This document shows positions 1-11,562 of a DNA stretch of 64,000 nt, piece by piece. The notes under the pieces are model-generated. The model was not told where the DNA came from. It saw only the letters and a list, made by a program, of their open reading frames with translations, and made no database searches. Source of the DNA: Protopterus annectens (taxonomy: Eukaryota; Chordata; Ceratodontiformes; Protopteridae); the NCBI RefSeq assembly GCF_019279795.1, contig NC_056732.1:1079515430-1079579429 (forward strand), read 5' to 3'. Position 1 is the stretch's first letter. The number at the start of each line of letters is the position of its first letter. The position numbers and the translations under genes were made by a program.

Positions 1-1822
1 GGCTTCCTAGCTTCCCATAAGATCATTGCCTCCACTGAAGAAAGTTGGGTTTGTCAGCAGCTGCACTTTCAGCAATAGACTGCACAACAAAAGATGTAAA
101 ACCCTACCCTTTGAGGGAACCTATATGAGCTACTTGCCTGATCTTTTTTAATCTCACCTTTTCTGAAAATGTTACATAAAGACATAGCAGCTGCACAGGT
201 TCTACCAAACAATAATACGCTATTCTACAATTACATTAACATCCCCTCTTCTCACTCACCTGTTAATACAATTTTCATAGCACGTTTCTCTGCCCCTAGT
301 GTCCTAACCCTCTGCCATGATGGAGATCCAGTGCATGATCTCATAAATGCATGAATCTATTAAACAGTAGCCCATAAAAACATCTTGTATTTTTTCAGTC
401 TTTTTGTCTCCCTACCATGTCCTTCCTTTTCCTATTTAGTACTCCTGCTCCCCCTCTCACATACCCTTTACCTAAAACTGTGATTCTCTCTCCCTGCCAC
501 CCCAGCTCAACCTGAGGTGCTCCATGCCCTAAAAAAGCCTAAAAGTCCCTCCACCACAAAACATTTGTTTTCTTCCACTTCCAGTCTAACCACCATACTT
601 TTCATGGAGCCCACACCCCCTTTTCTTTTCCCTGGTCTTATAGCCCATCAACACTATGACCAGCTATTTCCACTCCTCACCCCCAAATCTCAGAGGCTAT
701 TTCTAACTCATTGCAATTTTCTTTTTAAATCATCCATATGTACACACCACCACTATCCTCTCTGTAATTTCTTACTTCAAGCCCCTAGTTTCCACTTATG
801 ACAAAAATGTCACTCCTCTAAGATCTTTTACTATATAAATGTGCAATCAGTGTGCCCATTCATTGTCAGAACTCCTTCAGTTTATCACACTGCTCTCACA
901 TGTGAAGATAATTTGCAACTTCTCCATATCAGCAGTTGATCTCCTGAACATAATCTGGCTTCTTAAGCCTACAGGAGCATACCTCTCAACCTGGAAACAT
1001 CAAAAATCTGGACAAGGGCCATGAAAAATAGGTACAAATCTGTATGCTGATTAACATATAATTTGCATACATAATTATGTGGCCCCACCCACTCCGATGG
1101 AATTATGGGATGCCAACTTTCGAACACAAACTGAAGAACAGACAACCAAAATATGGCACCAGAGTGCCCCTGCAGCCGTTCCAATATCCCATTACCTGGC
1201 TATTTCACCTCATTTACCATAAACACTAATGTGTGCATACTGCTTTACTTCTACAATGAAGATTTGGATTTTATTTTTACATTTTGAGGCACATCATCAA
1301 TGCACAAACACTAACAGACATCTGATAAACAAAGCAATACTGTCTCACAATGAAAACAGACTTGGCATTAAAACTTTTCTGGCCTTGAAACTCACATTCA
1401 TTGAAACAGCATTGAAACCTGCACCGCATCCAAAGAAAATACATCTGGCCAGTAGTGGATAAAGATTACCTTTGGGCTGTTTTCAATTAATTGGCCCCTT
1501 GCACACAAAACAAGAAACATACATGTGTTTTCTATGATACACCTTCCTGACTTTATTAAGTTATATTCCTTGTATTATACAGCACACTTGTTAGACAGAG
1601 CACATTTTAAATGTATTGTTTGAATGAACATTTTTCCAGGAGGCTGTACAGTAGGCAATGAAAGAAAATGCATGAACCAATAATTACAAAACTGCCCAAT
1701 TCAGAACATTTCCATCATAAAAGTCTACTTCCACATCCAAACTATAAATAGAATGACAGTAGTGTAAGCCATAGGCATCTGGCACAGCTTCTCTCACTTT
1801 CAATTTCAGGGTTTTTTTTTTT
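1..1822. other. No gene recognised
   Basis: I see no credible coding region here. The open frames are short, composition-driven (Pro/Leu/Ser-rich around 517-801) and lack any family motif. The 970-1200 part (ctctcaacctggaaacatc followed by a purine-rich stretch) has the look of a dispersed non-autonomous repeat, but I could not find terminal repeats or a second full copy in the window. Confidence 0.5.
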
Positions 1823-1880
1823 GGGGGGGGGCAAAAGGTCAAAAACCAGGGACACATTTTAAACATTGCTTGTATAATTC
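1823..1880 (+). repeat. Fragment of dispersed repeat family 'R' (copy 1 of 3)
   Basis: The stretch around accagggacacattttaaac matches a longer copy at 20536-20690 and a third at 58521-58680. All three share a 'caaaggcccaaaaccaggga'-like core, and the two longer ones also share 'gggtatgaagtctgaaac' downstream. No coding capacity or terminal repeats are visible. It is probably a short non-autonomous element or a piece of a larger one, and the family is not recognised. Confidence 0.45.
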
Positions 1881-1925
1881 TGGAAAGTTGCTAGAATAAA
1901 ATGGTGTGTTACCCCCATGCATGTT

Positions 1926-1995
1926 ACTGGCAAGTCTTGAACCCAGAACACTATACACACATTACAGTGCAATATACCACTATGCTAAATCAGCA
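1926..1995 (-). repeat. tRNA-like SINE relic
   Basis: Read on the minus strand, the segment shows an A-box-like TTTAGCATAGTGGTATATTG and, about 35 bases downstream, a B-box-like GGGTTCAAGACT. This is the layout of the internal RNA polymerase III promoter of tRNA-derived SINEs. The cloverleaf is incomplete and there is no CCA-proximal acceptor pairing, so it is not a functional tRNA. Similar modules occur at 17001-17072 and 20178-20247. Confidence 0.45.
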
Positions 1996-2775
1996 GTTTA
2001 AACAATAGATAGACTGAAACTTAACAGCCATCATTTAGTGAATTCAGTTCTCACTTCTCACCATAGCTCTCAAGTCTCAACCTCTTAGCACAAAACACCT
2101 GGACGGACAACAAATCCAATAATGGGGGAATACAAATTCTGTTGTCACCATAGCTCTCAGCACAAAATCTGGGTAAAGCTGAGAAATGGTGGTGGCTATG
2201 GACTTTAGGCTCCTTTTACCCTGTGCCAAAGTTACAGGGTTTGAGCCTAAATACCTCTAGCCACCAGCTGTGGGGGCATTTTCATACACACACACAAAAT
2301 ACACTGTAAAGTATAAATCTCCATTGCTTCATTCCAAAAAAGAAGGGAAGAATTTGTCTTTGAAATGCTCTGCTGAGGTATCTTGATCTCCACCTCTAAA
2401 ATCATTAATTATCTGTTTGCGTACAAAAGAAGTAAATATTTTAAAAACATCCACATTGTGTACTATGCTTGTATAAAGAATTAATTTCACCTTTGTTCTT
2501 AAGACTGATGTGCTTTCCTACTCCTCGAGTTTCCTGCTTTCCCAATACAAAAACAGTCACATGCTAAGCAATGAGCAGGATAAGTCAATTGACTGATACC
2601 AAAGGTGTGCCTGCTATTGAAACCAGCTATAGTATTTTTTTTAAATATTTTTACCACATAAGGACTATTCACCATCATTCTACATTGCCTGCAACCAAAA
2701 CAAGAAAACATTTCACTTGTTTTTTTTTTCTACTCCTAACCATGTTGTAGGTAGTATTTCTTCATTCTAGCATTT

Positions 2776-2782
<7 letters not shown>
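1996..2782. other. No gene recognised
   Basis: AT-rich sequence with two near-repeats of 'caccatagctctca' (around 2060 and 2147). No coding, RNA or terminal-repeat signal was found. Confidence 0.45.

Positions 2783-2843
<61 letters not shown>
2783..2843. repeat. (CA)n microsatellite
   Basis: About 30 uninterrupted CA dinucleotide units, preceded by a short CT run. It is a simple sequence repeat, likely polymorphic in length. Confidence 0.97.
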
Positions 2844-2848
<5 letters not shown>

Positions 2849-2856
2849 GTTCAAAC

Positions 2857-3260
2857 AAATGGCAGCTCCTAATACAGCAAATTAAAATGAATGGCAGCAG
2901 TCCTCGCATTCAAAATGAACAGCAGAAAATGAATGGCAGCTTATTCCTGTTCCCCCTTACCTGTCCTGAATGGCAGAGCTTTCTTGGGCAGGCAGCAGCT
3001 TAAACCATACAGCAACATATCTTTCTCAGATAGTCCCAGCACGAATGGCAGCTTTCTTTCTTGGGCAACACAAGTCCCAGATTAAAAACGAATGGCAGGC
3101 AGCAAAGCGTTTCTGTCTGAACCGGCGGCAAGCTTTTCAAATGCAGCAACTGCTTGCAGCAAGCCGGAAATGATGACGTGAGCTCAAGGAGCTCAATTCC
3201 GACTGGCTGGTAGTGCTGACAGAGCTGACGTCATTGCGCACATGATGACATCAGCTCCAA
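2857..3260 (+). repeat. Motif-rich stretch: dispersed gaatggcag copies plus CRE-like sites
   Basis: The word (g)aatggcag occurs at about 2857, 2889, 2931, 2968, 3043 and 3090 at irregular spacing. It is followed by three CRE/ATF-like words: tgatgacgtg (3171-3180), the perfect palindrome tgacgtca (3226-3233) and tgacatca (3246-3253). The arrangement could be a decayed satellite or the promoter end of an unrecognised element. CRE binding is inferred only from the motif. Confidence 0.35.
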
Positions 3261-4239
3261 CAGCGCGAAAATTAAAAAAAATAAAAAAACAAAGGCAAAA
3301 AAATCGGAAATGAAGGGGTGTCACTCGGGAATTGTGGCACCCCTTCATTTGGACCCCAAAACTCGGTAAAAAATTAGTAATTCAGGATGGTTGGGAGATC
3401 TGTACAAGAGTCATGTACCACCTATGTGACAGCCTAAGCTGTAGCTCATATTCTGCCTTCCTCAGTATATGGCACATGCCCCAAACCCTCACCCTAAAGC
3501 TATCTCTTCCAAATTTCTCATGATCTCTCAGCAAGTCCTCTCTTAACATCTCCATCCCCTCTACTCTTCCTTTCCCAAAGTGAAGAGCTTAGGCAAAGGA
3601 CCTTCCACTCCCTTGGCAACCTCACCATTGTCAGAGATTTTCTACTGAATCCATTTGCATCAACTGTTAGGTAAGTACATTTAAGTACTGATTTGCACTC
3701 TGTTTGGATTTAGACTACAGTTGTTATTTGCCAGTTTTGTAGACATGCACTTGAATTCTGCATTTTAAAGTTTATTTGCTATTACATTTGCATTTGATTG
3801 TTGTGCTATATCCAGATCCATCCCGATCTGAACATCTATAACTATTGTTAATTGCACTTTAAGTTGTTTATTACTTGTACTGCTCTGACATCTGTGCTTA
3901 TTTGATGTGTTGCTTGCTCCATTCTAGTGCTTTAGCTGCTACTGTTTGCTCCTGCATTTCTGCTTGGTTTATTAGTTGTAACTAGGCTGGTTACAGCTTT
4001 TTGGTCACTCTGACAGTGCTTTTACATTAAGTCATCTTTGGTCTGCCCTGTTGTGGTAAGAGAGGGTAACAAAGTCCCATCTGAGCTGGAATTCACTGTT
4101 GAAACCATAAAGAGTGTTGCTGTGATTGGCTGAGAGCTAGGCTGTTTGTTTGGAGACCTTCTGTGCCGGTATAAAGTCATCACATCTGTGTGACACTGTT
4201 CATTTTGCACTGGTGGTTAGGAGTACCCTAGAACAATAA
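3261..4239. other. No gene recognised
   Basis: A-rich start, then a small hairpin with arms gaaggggtg and caccccttc near 3314-3348, then ordinary AT-rich sequence up to the DIRS end. No credible ORF is seen. Confidence 0.45.
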
Positions 4240-4268
4240 GTTATGTCTTAACATAACGTTCCATCTGT

Positions 4269-4410
4269 ATTGTTGATCCTTGTTCAGTCATTACGCATGG
4301 GTATCGGTTCCGAGCTCGGAACTGAGCCGGACATTTTCCAAGCTCATGTCAGCTTCAAACTCTTGAGCTAAACTTTTACCTACAATTCCCCTCTCCCTGT
4401 TACCTCAGAT
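4269..4410. repeat. DIRS inverted terminal repeat, left copy
   Basis: About 140 bases running from tattgttgatccttgttcag through atcggttccgagctcgga to gttacctcagat. Its reverse complement is found at 10348-10490 with only scattered differences. It forms the 3' end of the minus-strand element. Confidence 0.85.
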
Positions 4411-4523
4411 TGAGTTTGCAAATTAAAGAAGGTAGAGGCCACCTCTGGTCAAATAACCTAAGAGAACTGGATGGTGAGATCCACTAGAAACCATAGGAGG
4501 GGGAAGGAGGGAGGGTCGTAATG

Positions 4524-4618
4524 ACTGAATGAGGATCAACAATACAGATGGAACGTTATGGTAAGACATAACTTCTTTATCTAATATTGTTAATCCTCGT
4601 TCATTCCTTACGCATGGG
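4524..4618. repeat. DIRS internal complementary region
   Basis: The first half (4524-4572) is the reverse complement of the outer left end at 4240-4285, sharing the word aacgttccatctgtattgtt. The second half (4580-4618) repeats the outermost ITR sequence. DIRS elements are known to use such a region to circularise their cDNA. Confidence 0.7.
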
Positions 4619-4654
4619 TCAGAGTCCCCAGCTACCTCTATTCCTGGGAGGCTC

Positions 4655-5950
4655 TCATGGAAGGACATTCCTGAGCACCATAGAACCAAAAGATGCTCTT
4701 TTCCTGGAGGCCAAATCCAATTTGTAATGGTTAATGAAGGTATGAGGCATAGCCAAAGTTGCAGCTGCACAGATGTCATGTAAAGGAGTTCTGGCATGGA
4801 AGGCAGCAGAAGTTGCCACTGACCATGTTGAATGAGCTTTCAAGGTAGTAGGCAACAAAATATTACGTTGTGTGTAAATAAAGGTCACACAGTCCTTTAA
4901 CCATCTAGCTAATGTGACCTTAGCAACAGCCGATCCTAATCTAAATCCAGAAAAGGCCAAAAATAACTGGTCAGATTTACGAAAGGGTTTAGTCCTGTTT
5001 AAGTAAAAATGGATTTGCCTGTGTATATCTAGGGTATGTAGGCAATACTCTCCTCTGTTTGAATGGTTGGGAAAGAAAACTGGCAATTCAGTGGCTTGAT
5101 TAATGGACATTTCAGAGATCACTTTAGGCAGAAATGATGGATTAGTTCTCAGAGACACTCTATCTCTATGAAAAATCAAGTATGGAGTCTTGATACATAA
5201 AGCTTGAAGTTCAGAAATACGTCTGGCAGAAGTAATAGCGACCAAAAAAAAGGTTTTACATGACAAATACTTGAGGTCACAAGAAGAGGCTGGTTCAAAA
5301 ATTGCCATTGTCAGAGCTTGTAGAACTAATGATAGATCCCATGGTTGAATAGGTTCTCTAAAAGGTGGCTTCAGATGATTCACACCTTTTATGAAGGTCT
5401 TGCACAATTTATGGGACATAAGAGAGGAATCTTGGACACCCTCATGAAAATTAGAAATTGCAGCCAAATGAACTCTAATGGTAGAGGCCAATAGACCCGA
5501 TTGAAACAGGTCAGCCAGATAGTCTAGTATTATCGACACTGGTGCTGAAAAGAGGTCTACTTGTTTATCTTTCAGCCAACAGGTAAATCTTCTCCACTTG
5601 CTCAGATAAGTAATTCTAGTGGAGGACTTATGAGAAGCAATGAGAATATCACGTACTGGTAAAGAAAGATCATTCTGCCTGGCAATCAAGGGAATTGGAG
5701 TAGCCAAGCCATTAGCTTCAGGCTGTTCAGGTTGGGATGAATCAGGTTTTGTGGGTGTGAGATCAACTCCGGGATTGGATGGAGAATCAATGGTCGATCT
5801 AGTAGGTGAGGCCAAAGGAATGGGAACCAAATCTGTCATGGTCAGTATGGTGCTATGAGGATTACCTTGCTCTTCAACTGCTGGGCTTTCTTCAGAAACT
5901 GGGGAATGAGAGGAAAGGGCGGAAATGCATAGAGAAGACCCAAGGGCCAA
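4655..5950 (-). CDS. DIRS tyrosine recombinase (fossil element part)
   Basis: A 431-residue frame in the position of a DIRS recombinase, the last coding part of the element. The N-terminal third is Ser/Pro-rich. A SAM-like core-binding region follows (around 'RITYLSKWRRFTCWLKDKQV'), then the catalytic half with an ARRISELQAL box typical of the family. The length suits DIRS recombinases, and the frame overlaps the RNase H part by none. It is part of a fossil and no activity is claimed. Confidence 0.8.
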   Translation of the reverse strand: MALGSSLCISALSSHSPVSEESPAVEEQGNPHSTILTMTDLVPIPLASPTRSTIDSPSNPGVDLTPTKPDSSQPEQPEANGLATPIPLIARQNDLSLPVRDILIASHKSSTRITYLSKWRRFTCWLKDKQVDLFSAPVSIILDYLADLFQSGLLASTIRVHLAAISNFHEGVQDSSLMSHKLCKTFIKGVNHLKPPFREPIQPWDLSLVLQALTMAIFEPASSCDLKYLSCKTFFLVAITSARRISELQALCIKTPYLIFHRDRVSLRTNPSFLPKVISEMSINQATELPVFFPNHSNRGEYCLHTLDIHRQIHFYLNRTKPFRKSDQLFLAFSGFRLGSAVAKVTLARWLKDCVTFIYTQRNILLPTTLKAHSTWSVATSAAFHARTPLHDICAAATLAMPHTFINHYKLDLASRKRASFGSMVLRNVLP

Positions 5951-6101
5951 TCATGGACTAGAGCATCCCTGGGTGACTGTCCCATGGGGGAATCAGGGCA
6001 AAGTAGTTGCTGCATTTGTAGTTAGTCAGGGATGCAAAGAGGTTGCAGCAAGGACAGCCCCAGCGGTGGAAGATCTCCACCACTATCAAGGGATTCAGAG
6101 A

Positions 6102-7483
6102 TCACTCATGAGGTTGCAGAATGCACCTGCTGAGTCTGTCTGCTATCATGTTGGAACTCCCAGGAATGTGCATTGCTAGAAGAAAATGGTTGGTAGCCAT
6201 CGCCCATTGCCATATCCTCATGGTCTCTTGACAAAGGGGGTAAGATTTGGTTCCACCTTGCTTGTTAATGTAACAGACCATGGCCATGTTGTCTGATTGA
6301 ATTGCAATTGTCCCAGACGACAGCAGGGGATGGAATGCTTGCAACGCCAGAAGCACCGCCCTCAGCTCTAAACATTTATATGCAGATAGGCCTCCAGTTG
6401 GGACCAAGTGCCTTGGACTGTCTGTCCCTGACATAGACCCCCCACTCCATCAGGGAGGTATCCGTGGTCACTGTGGCCTTGGGTTGCTGTGAGACCATTG
6501 TGAGAGATTGTGTGTCATCCACCCAATTTAAATCCTGTTTGCACCTGTGGGTTACTCGAATCATGGCTGAAAGAGGATGCTGAAAAGGATACCATTGGGT
6601 GAGCAGTAGCCATTGTAGAAGCCTCATGTGAAACCTGGCCAGGGGAACAATGGTGATGGAGGCTACCATGGAATCCAACAGCTGTAGAACCAAGTGAGCT
6701 GTGGAATTTTCCTTTGAAAGGATTGGAATTAGTTGTTGCTTTATCCATAAAATGCTGTGCTCTGGAGTAGCAGCTCTGCAGTTTTTTTGTGTCCAAGATC
6801 ACCCCTATGAATTCTGTCAACTGAGATGGGGTGAGATTGGATTTCTGCCAGTTTATGGTTATGCCTAGCCTTTGAGCAGCAAGGAGAGAGTATGCCAGGG
6901 CTTTTTCCAGTAGATGTCTGGTGGGGGCAGAAATGAGCCAGTCATCTAGATATGGAAACACCTGGAATCCTTGAAGTCGCAAGTGAGCTGTGACAACTGC
7001 CATGCACTTTGTGAACATGCTGGGGGCTGTAGAGATTCCGAAGGGCAGTACTCTGAACTGGTAGTGACTGGCTCCCACACAGAAGTGCAGAAATCTTCTT
7101 GATGGCCTGTCCACCTTTATGTGGTAGTACACATCTTGAAGATCTATAGAGCACATCCAATCATCTTTTTCCAAAAGTGGGAGGATAGACTGTATAGTGA
7201 CCGTCTGGAATTTTTGTACTCTCACAAACTTGTTCAAAACACTGAGATCCAAAATTGGTCTCCAGTCCCCGGTTTTCTTTGGCACCAAAAATAGTCTTGA
7301 GTAGAATCCCGATCCTATCTGGTCTGGAGGGACTATTTGGATGCCTCTTTTTCTTAGCAGCTTGTCTACATCTAGTGCTGCTTCTTCCCTTTGACTGGGT
7401 GGAATGTCAGGAAGATTTTTTGAAGGAACAGGACAAAGATGAAGAGGATATGATAACCTCTGGTTATGATCCTTTGTACCCAA
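6102..7483 (-). pseudogene. DIRS reverse transcriptase and RNase H region (fossil)
   Basis: The RT part shows 'DWRPILDLSVLNKFV', 'FRVLPFGISTAPSMFTK' and a VFPYLDDWLI catalytic box, all characteristic of DIRS/Ngaro-type RT. The RNase H part follows with 'ELRAVLLALQAF' and an IQSDNMAMVCYINKQGG box. It lies between the gag-like region and the recombinase, in the canonical DIRS order. The region is broken and lies in more than one frame. Confidence 0.82.
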
Positions 7484-7660
7484 GAATCGGTGGTGATGCT
7501 TAGCCAGGTAGAAGGGTACAAGGAGTTACGTCCCCCAACTGCCTCCAGAGGAAAGGAGTTGGACCGCTCTTCAGGAATGCTGGTAGGATTGACCAGGGAA
7601 AGAATCCCTGGAACCCTGGTTATGTGGTCCTCCTCTGCCCCGAACGGAGCATCTTCCCTG

Positions 7661-9970
7661 TCAGTTTCCCCCTCTGCCTCTGGGGGAGAACTCAGCCTGT
7701 GTATCACAGAAAGGACCCTGGGATTTCTTGAACCATATCTTCCCACTCTTTTGGTTTTGGGAGAAAGCACGTTGAGGGAAAGAATAACGGACACCTACAG
7801 CAGAAAGGGTCTTACCGTCTTGTTCACATCTGGCCAGTGTGCTTTTAACTCTGGGCCCAAACAATGAGGAGAGCTCAATGGGGGCATTAAGAAAGGAAGA
7901 CTTTAAAGGTTCCGCAAAGTTGCACAAGCGTATCCAGGCGTGTTGTTTCAAGACTGCAGCTGAACCCGCAGCTCTAGCTGCTCCTTCTGATGCATGAGAT
8001 ATCAATCGCATAGAGGAGTTAGATATAGACTCAATGGTGGCCAGCTGAGAGGCCACTTTGTCACGGACCTCATCAGACACTGCACCAGCCAAGGTTTCAG
8101 AGAGCTCAGAAACCAGATCCCTTTGAAGCCTGGTAAAATGTGCCATATAATTCTGGAACCTGATAGCAAAGGTCGCTGAAGCAAAGGTGTGCTTCCCTAT
8201 TCTGTCCAGAGCCCAGGACTCTCTGTTAGGCGGATGGACAGTCTGGCTTTCTTCTTCTGCCAGATCCTTTTTTGTTGCGGTCGCCACCACCAAAGCATCT
8301 ACAGGAAGACTTTTGGACCAATGGGGGTCTGAAGCAGAAGTTGACAAGATCTTATCTGGCCTCCGGGGAATAGCTTCAACAGTATCAGGGGCCTTCCAAG
8401 CACGCTGCACAATGAACTTGACAAGTTCATCGGCAGGTGGAGTAACTCAGGAGGTAGGAGGCTGGGTGCAAAAGGCCTGCAGGAACACAGATTCCTCAGG
8501 GGGTCAGATTAGAGGGCTGCCAGTCACCTCTCTGTTTCAGTATTTCAAGGATATCGCCAAAGGATACCTCAGAGGGTGACCGAGGGGATCTTTCCCCTTC
8601 ATCAAAATCTGTGTGGCATCTTCAGTGAGGGACTCCTCTGTGGAGTCCATGTGCTTCCTCTTACACAAACTTTTCCAGTGGACCTCCTCAGCAGGAGAAG
8701 CTAAGGAAAACAACAGAAAAGGGGATTCCGGAGGAAATATGTAATGAGGCCCTTGCACCCGATGTCTGCTAGGTGCGACTTGTGAAACCAGTGTACCATA
8801 GGAGGGCAGAGCTATAGACAGTCTGGTATTGCCAGCAGCAGCAAAAGCCTTCTCCATCAGTTGGAAGGCTGGTCCACCCAGAGAGGAGTGTATGTCTAGG
8901 ATAGGGGACACTCCTCCCCTAAGTGGCTCAGCCTGCTGACTCGGAGTCCCTGGATGGCTGTGGAGCAGCAAGCTATGCATATCACAGCTGACATCCTGGA
9001 TCATAGCAAAACTTTCCTGCCATGAAGGCAACTGCGGTTCCTTAGTGAGATCCATAAAGGGAACCGCAGAAGGGGAGTACTGTACTATATCTTCAAAGGC
9101 AATGAAGGAGGAGAATAAGAAAGTGTCTTTGGAGATGGGTGATCACCTCCCAAGGAAAGATAGTTCCTGGGGGGTGGAATACCTCTGGCCAAAAAGGCCT
9201 GGTCCACAAGACACAACACATTATGTTCAGAAAGACTTCTAGTGGACCTCACAGAGACTGAGGGAGAAACAGGCCTGTCCACAAAAGAGGCAGACTCGGT
9301 GCCAATCTCATCTGACCGCACCAAAGACAGTGGTGCCGAAAAAGACTGAACTACTGTAGTCTGCACTGAAGAAGTCATCGGTGCCGATGTCATTGTCTCC
9401 ACCGACACAGGGATCGGTGCCAAAGTGGTTGTCGGTGCCAAAGCTGGAACCAACAAAACTGGAGTCAACAATAAAGGCCTCGGTTCCGAGGAAGATCTTG
9501 GAGCTGACGCGGTCAATGTATGCACCAACTGAACGGTTGGTGCCAATACAGTGGTCTGAACCGAGGAGCCCCTCGGTGCCGATATGTGGAAGGCTGCAGG
9601 AGAGGATGGAGCTGAAATCACTAATGGAGCCGAAGGCCTTGGTGCCGAAAGCCTGGGCACCGAAAGCACTGGGGCTGACAGAGAGCTCTGGAGCTGAAAT
9701 TTTAGCCTTTTTAGATTTTGGTTGGTGAGAGTCCACAGCCGGGGACGAAGGAAAGGATTTAGCCTTAGCAGAAACATCCATTTTCTTATGGGCTTTAAGA
9801 GGGGTTGAGACCTCTGACCCAGAAATAGCCTCTGAAAAGGGTGATTTTAGATGTCCCTTCAGTATCAGCTTATTTTTCCTTTCTAACAAAGTTCTATTAG
9901 AAAAGTTCTCACAAATAGTACAGGGTGGTTCAACAGATAAATGGGAAGCTCCCAAACAATAAACACACAA
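7661..9970 (-). pseudogene. DIRS gag-like region (fossil)
   Basis: Upstream of RT on the minus strand. The distal part contains 'LKSSFLNAPIELSSLFGP', which resembles the conserved end of DIRS/Ngaro gag proteins. The proximal part is rich in Ser/Ala/Pro and Gly/Thr/Phe repeats, with a CxxC-type stretch near 9900-9970. The region is broken and spread over several frames. Gag identity is inferred from position and the one conserved block. Confidence 0.6.
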
Positions 9971-10347
9971 AGAGTGTGCATCAGAAGTAGGCAGTTTGTG
10001 TCTGCAATCAAAACATCACTTAAACCCTGGACTACCTTTTTTATCTGCCATATTAACAAATAGAAGAATACCAACAATGGTACAAGAGAGTACCCGAAGG
10101 TATGAAAGAAAAAGGGAAAAGGATTACCAATGATGGTAAGGAGAAAATTACCTTGCGGTAAAAAGGGTAAGTAAAGGACAGAAAAAACCTGAGGAAATTA
10201 TGAATGCTAGATGAGATAGGGCAAGAGATAACAAAAGATCAACTTTTCTGACAGAAAAGTAATTTGTAAAGCAATTAAACAACAATTGACTGTACATAGC
10301 TCAAGAGAAGTAGCTTGACACGACTGGATGGCAATGTGGCAAACAAA

Positions 10348-10490
10348 ATCTGAGGTAACAAGGAGAGGGGAATTGTGGGTAAGAGTTTAGCTCGAGAGTT
10401 TGAAGCTGATGCGAGCTTGGAAAATGGCCGGCTAGGTTCCGAGCTCGGAACCGATAACCATGCATAAGGAATGAACGAGGATTAACAATA
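10348..10490. repeat. DIRS inverted terminal repeat, right copy
   Basis: Reverse complement of the left ITR at 4269-4410, including the shared palindromic core ggttccgagctcggaacc. It marks the 5' end of the minus-strand DIRS element. Confidence 0.85.
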
Positions 10491-10599
10491 TCAGATATGA
10501 AATTTTCTCTTTAATACTACCCCTGAAAATTCCTCAGTATTTAGTTGTCCAGAGAGATGCTTGTTTGCACACCGAGAAGCACCCACCCCTTAAGCTTGG

Positions 10600-11562
10600 T
10601 TTTAGGCAGCCTTTTTTAAGTTTTTATTTAATTTTACATATTCAGCAATAATTCAACAATTTGAAACAAAATAAAACCAAACTATATACAAAAGTCCATA
10701 ACAAGAATTATATACACAAAATCATTAATACTTTTCTAATAGATCATTACATTTCCACCAGGCTATGTATTGATGAGTTACACTTCTATTTCTCATTTTT
10801 ATGGTCTTTAATACATTTTTACAAACATATTTGGCTAGACAGATTTTGCAGTTCCAGTTTTTAGTTATAACTTTCCTAACAATAGCTAGGACAGACCAAA
10901 TAAGAGGTATTTGCAGTACTGGAATAATGTCTGGCATTGGGGCATTGAACAAAATCAAGGAAGCTGTAATAGTACAATTATCTGACCACAATGCTTGGCA
11001 AAAACTTCTAAAATTAGTCCATAAAGATGATACTATGTTGCATTCTATGATCATATATACCCAATCTGCATCAAGGGCTTCACTGCATCTCCAGCATTTT
11101 ATTTTTTCTTATTTATATATAACAGCAATTTTATGGGGTGTTAAAAAATTTTGCATAAAAATTTCAATGAATAAATCTTCCAGCATACAGAGGATGCTGA
11201 TTTTCCTTCAGATTTTAAGAATAGTTTCTTGCTTTTCTCAGAAAATTCTTCTTTATTTATTTTTGTCAACTAATTCCAGTATGACAATTTAGGGGGAACA
11301 AATTCTAATAATCTTATATATGATTGACAAGTATGAATTACCTTTAGATGGATTATTATTTATACTGGAAAAGAAGTCTGGGATTTTTGGAATAGTTTTT
11401 TTTTTTTTTATGTCTAATGCTATTTTAATTTTGTCTTGAATATATTCCTTAAATGTTTGTATATCTAACCAATTACTATTTTCTAGACTGTATATAGCAG
11501 TCAGATAATCAGCAGAATGTAAAAAATAAATAAGAAACAGCCTCAGTTACTCACAGCAGGAA
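10600..11562 (-). pseudogene. L1/Tx1-like LINE, ORF2 C-terminal end and 3' tail (relic)
   Basis: On the minus strand the peptide at 11054-10725, together with the in-frame stretch just upstream (KCWRCSEALDADW), matches the Cys-rich C-terminal pattern of L1 ORF2: a CWRC motif, then 'SLWTNFRSFCQALW', then 'IWSVLAIVRKVITKNW'. The left edge is T-rich on the plus strand, fitting a poly(A) tail. It ends abruptly where a Penelope-like insertion begins, and the rest of the same or a sister element resumes at 13075. The thumb and YxDD section between is missing, so an internal deletion is also implied. Confidence 0.6.

Larger units (their letters stand above)
4240..10490 (-). mobile_element. DIRS-type tyrosine-recombinase retroelement (fossil)
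   Basis: A minus-strand DIRS element of about 6.25 kb. In element order it has a right-hand inverted terminal repeat, a gag-like region (about 9970-7660), reverse transcriptase plus RNase H (about 7483-6102), a tyrosine recombinase (5950-4655), an internal complementary region (about 4618-4524) and a left-hand inverted terminal repeat. The ITRs and internal complementary region are hallmarks of DIRS elements, which integrate through the recombinase rather than a DDE integrase. The termini still align well and the recombinase frame reads through. The copy is broken elsewhere by roughly two to five breaks, so it looks old but only moderately decayed. Confidence 0.88.

Noticed and set aside
517-801. 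94-codon plus-strand ORF as a small host gene
   Set aside because: Low-complexity Pro/Leu/Phe composition, no conserved motif, no splice or promoter context.
3314-3348. Hairpin gaaggggtg/caccccttc as a terminator or MITE
   Set aside because: Only a 9-base arm, no flanking duplication and no relevance of intrinsic terminators in this context.
9381-9728. Plus-strand ORF rich in Pro, Glu and Leu
   Set aside because: It lies antisense to the repetitive gag-like region of the DIRS fossil and has no motif of its own.
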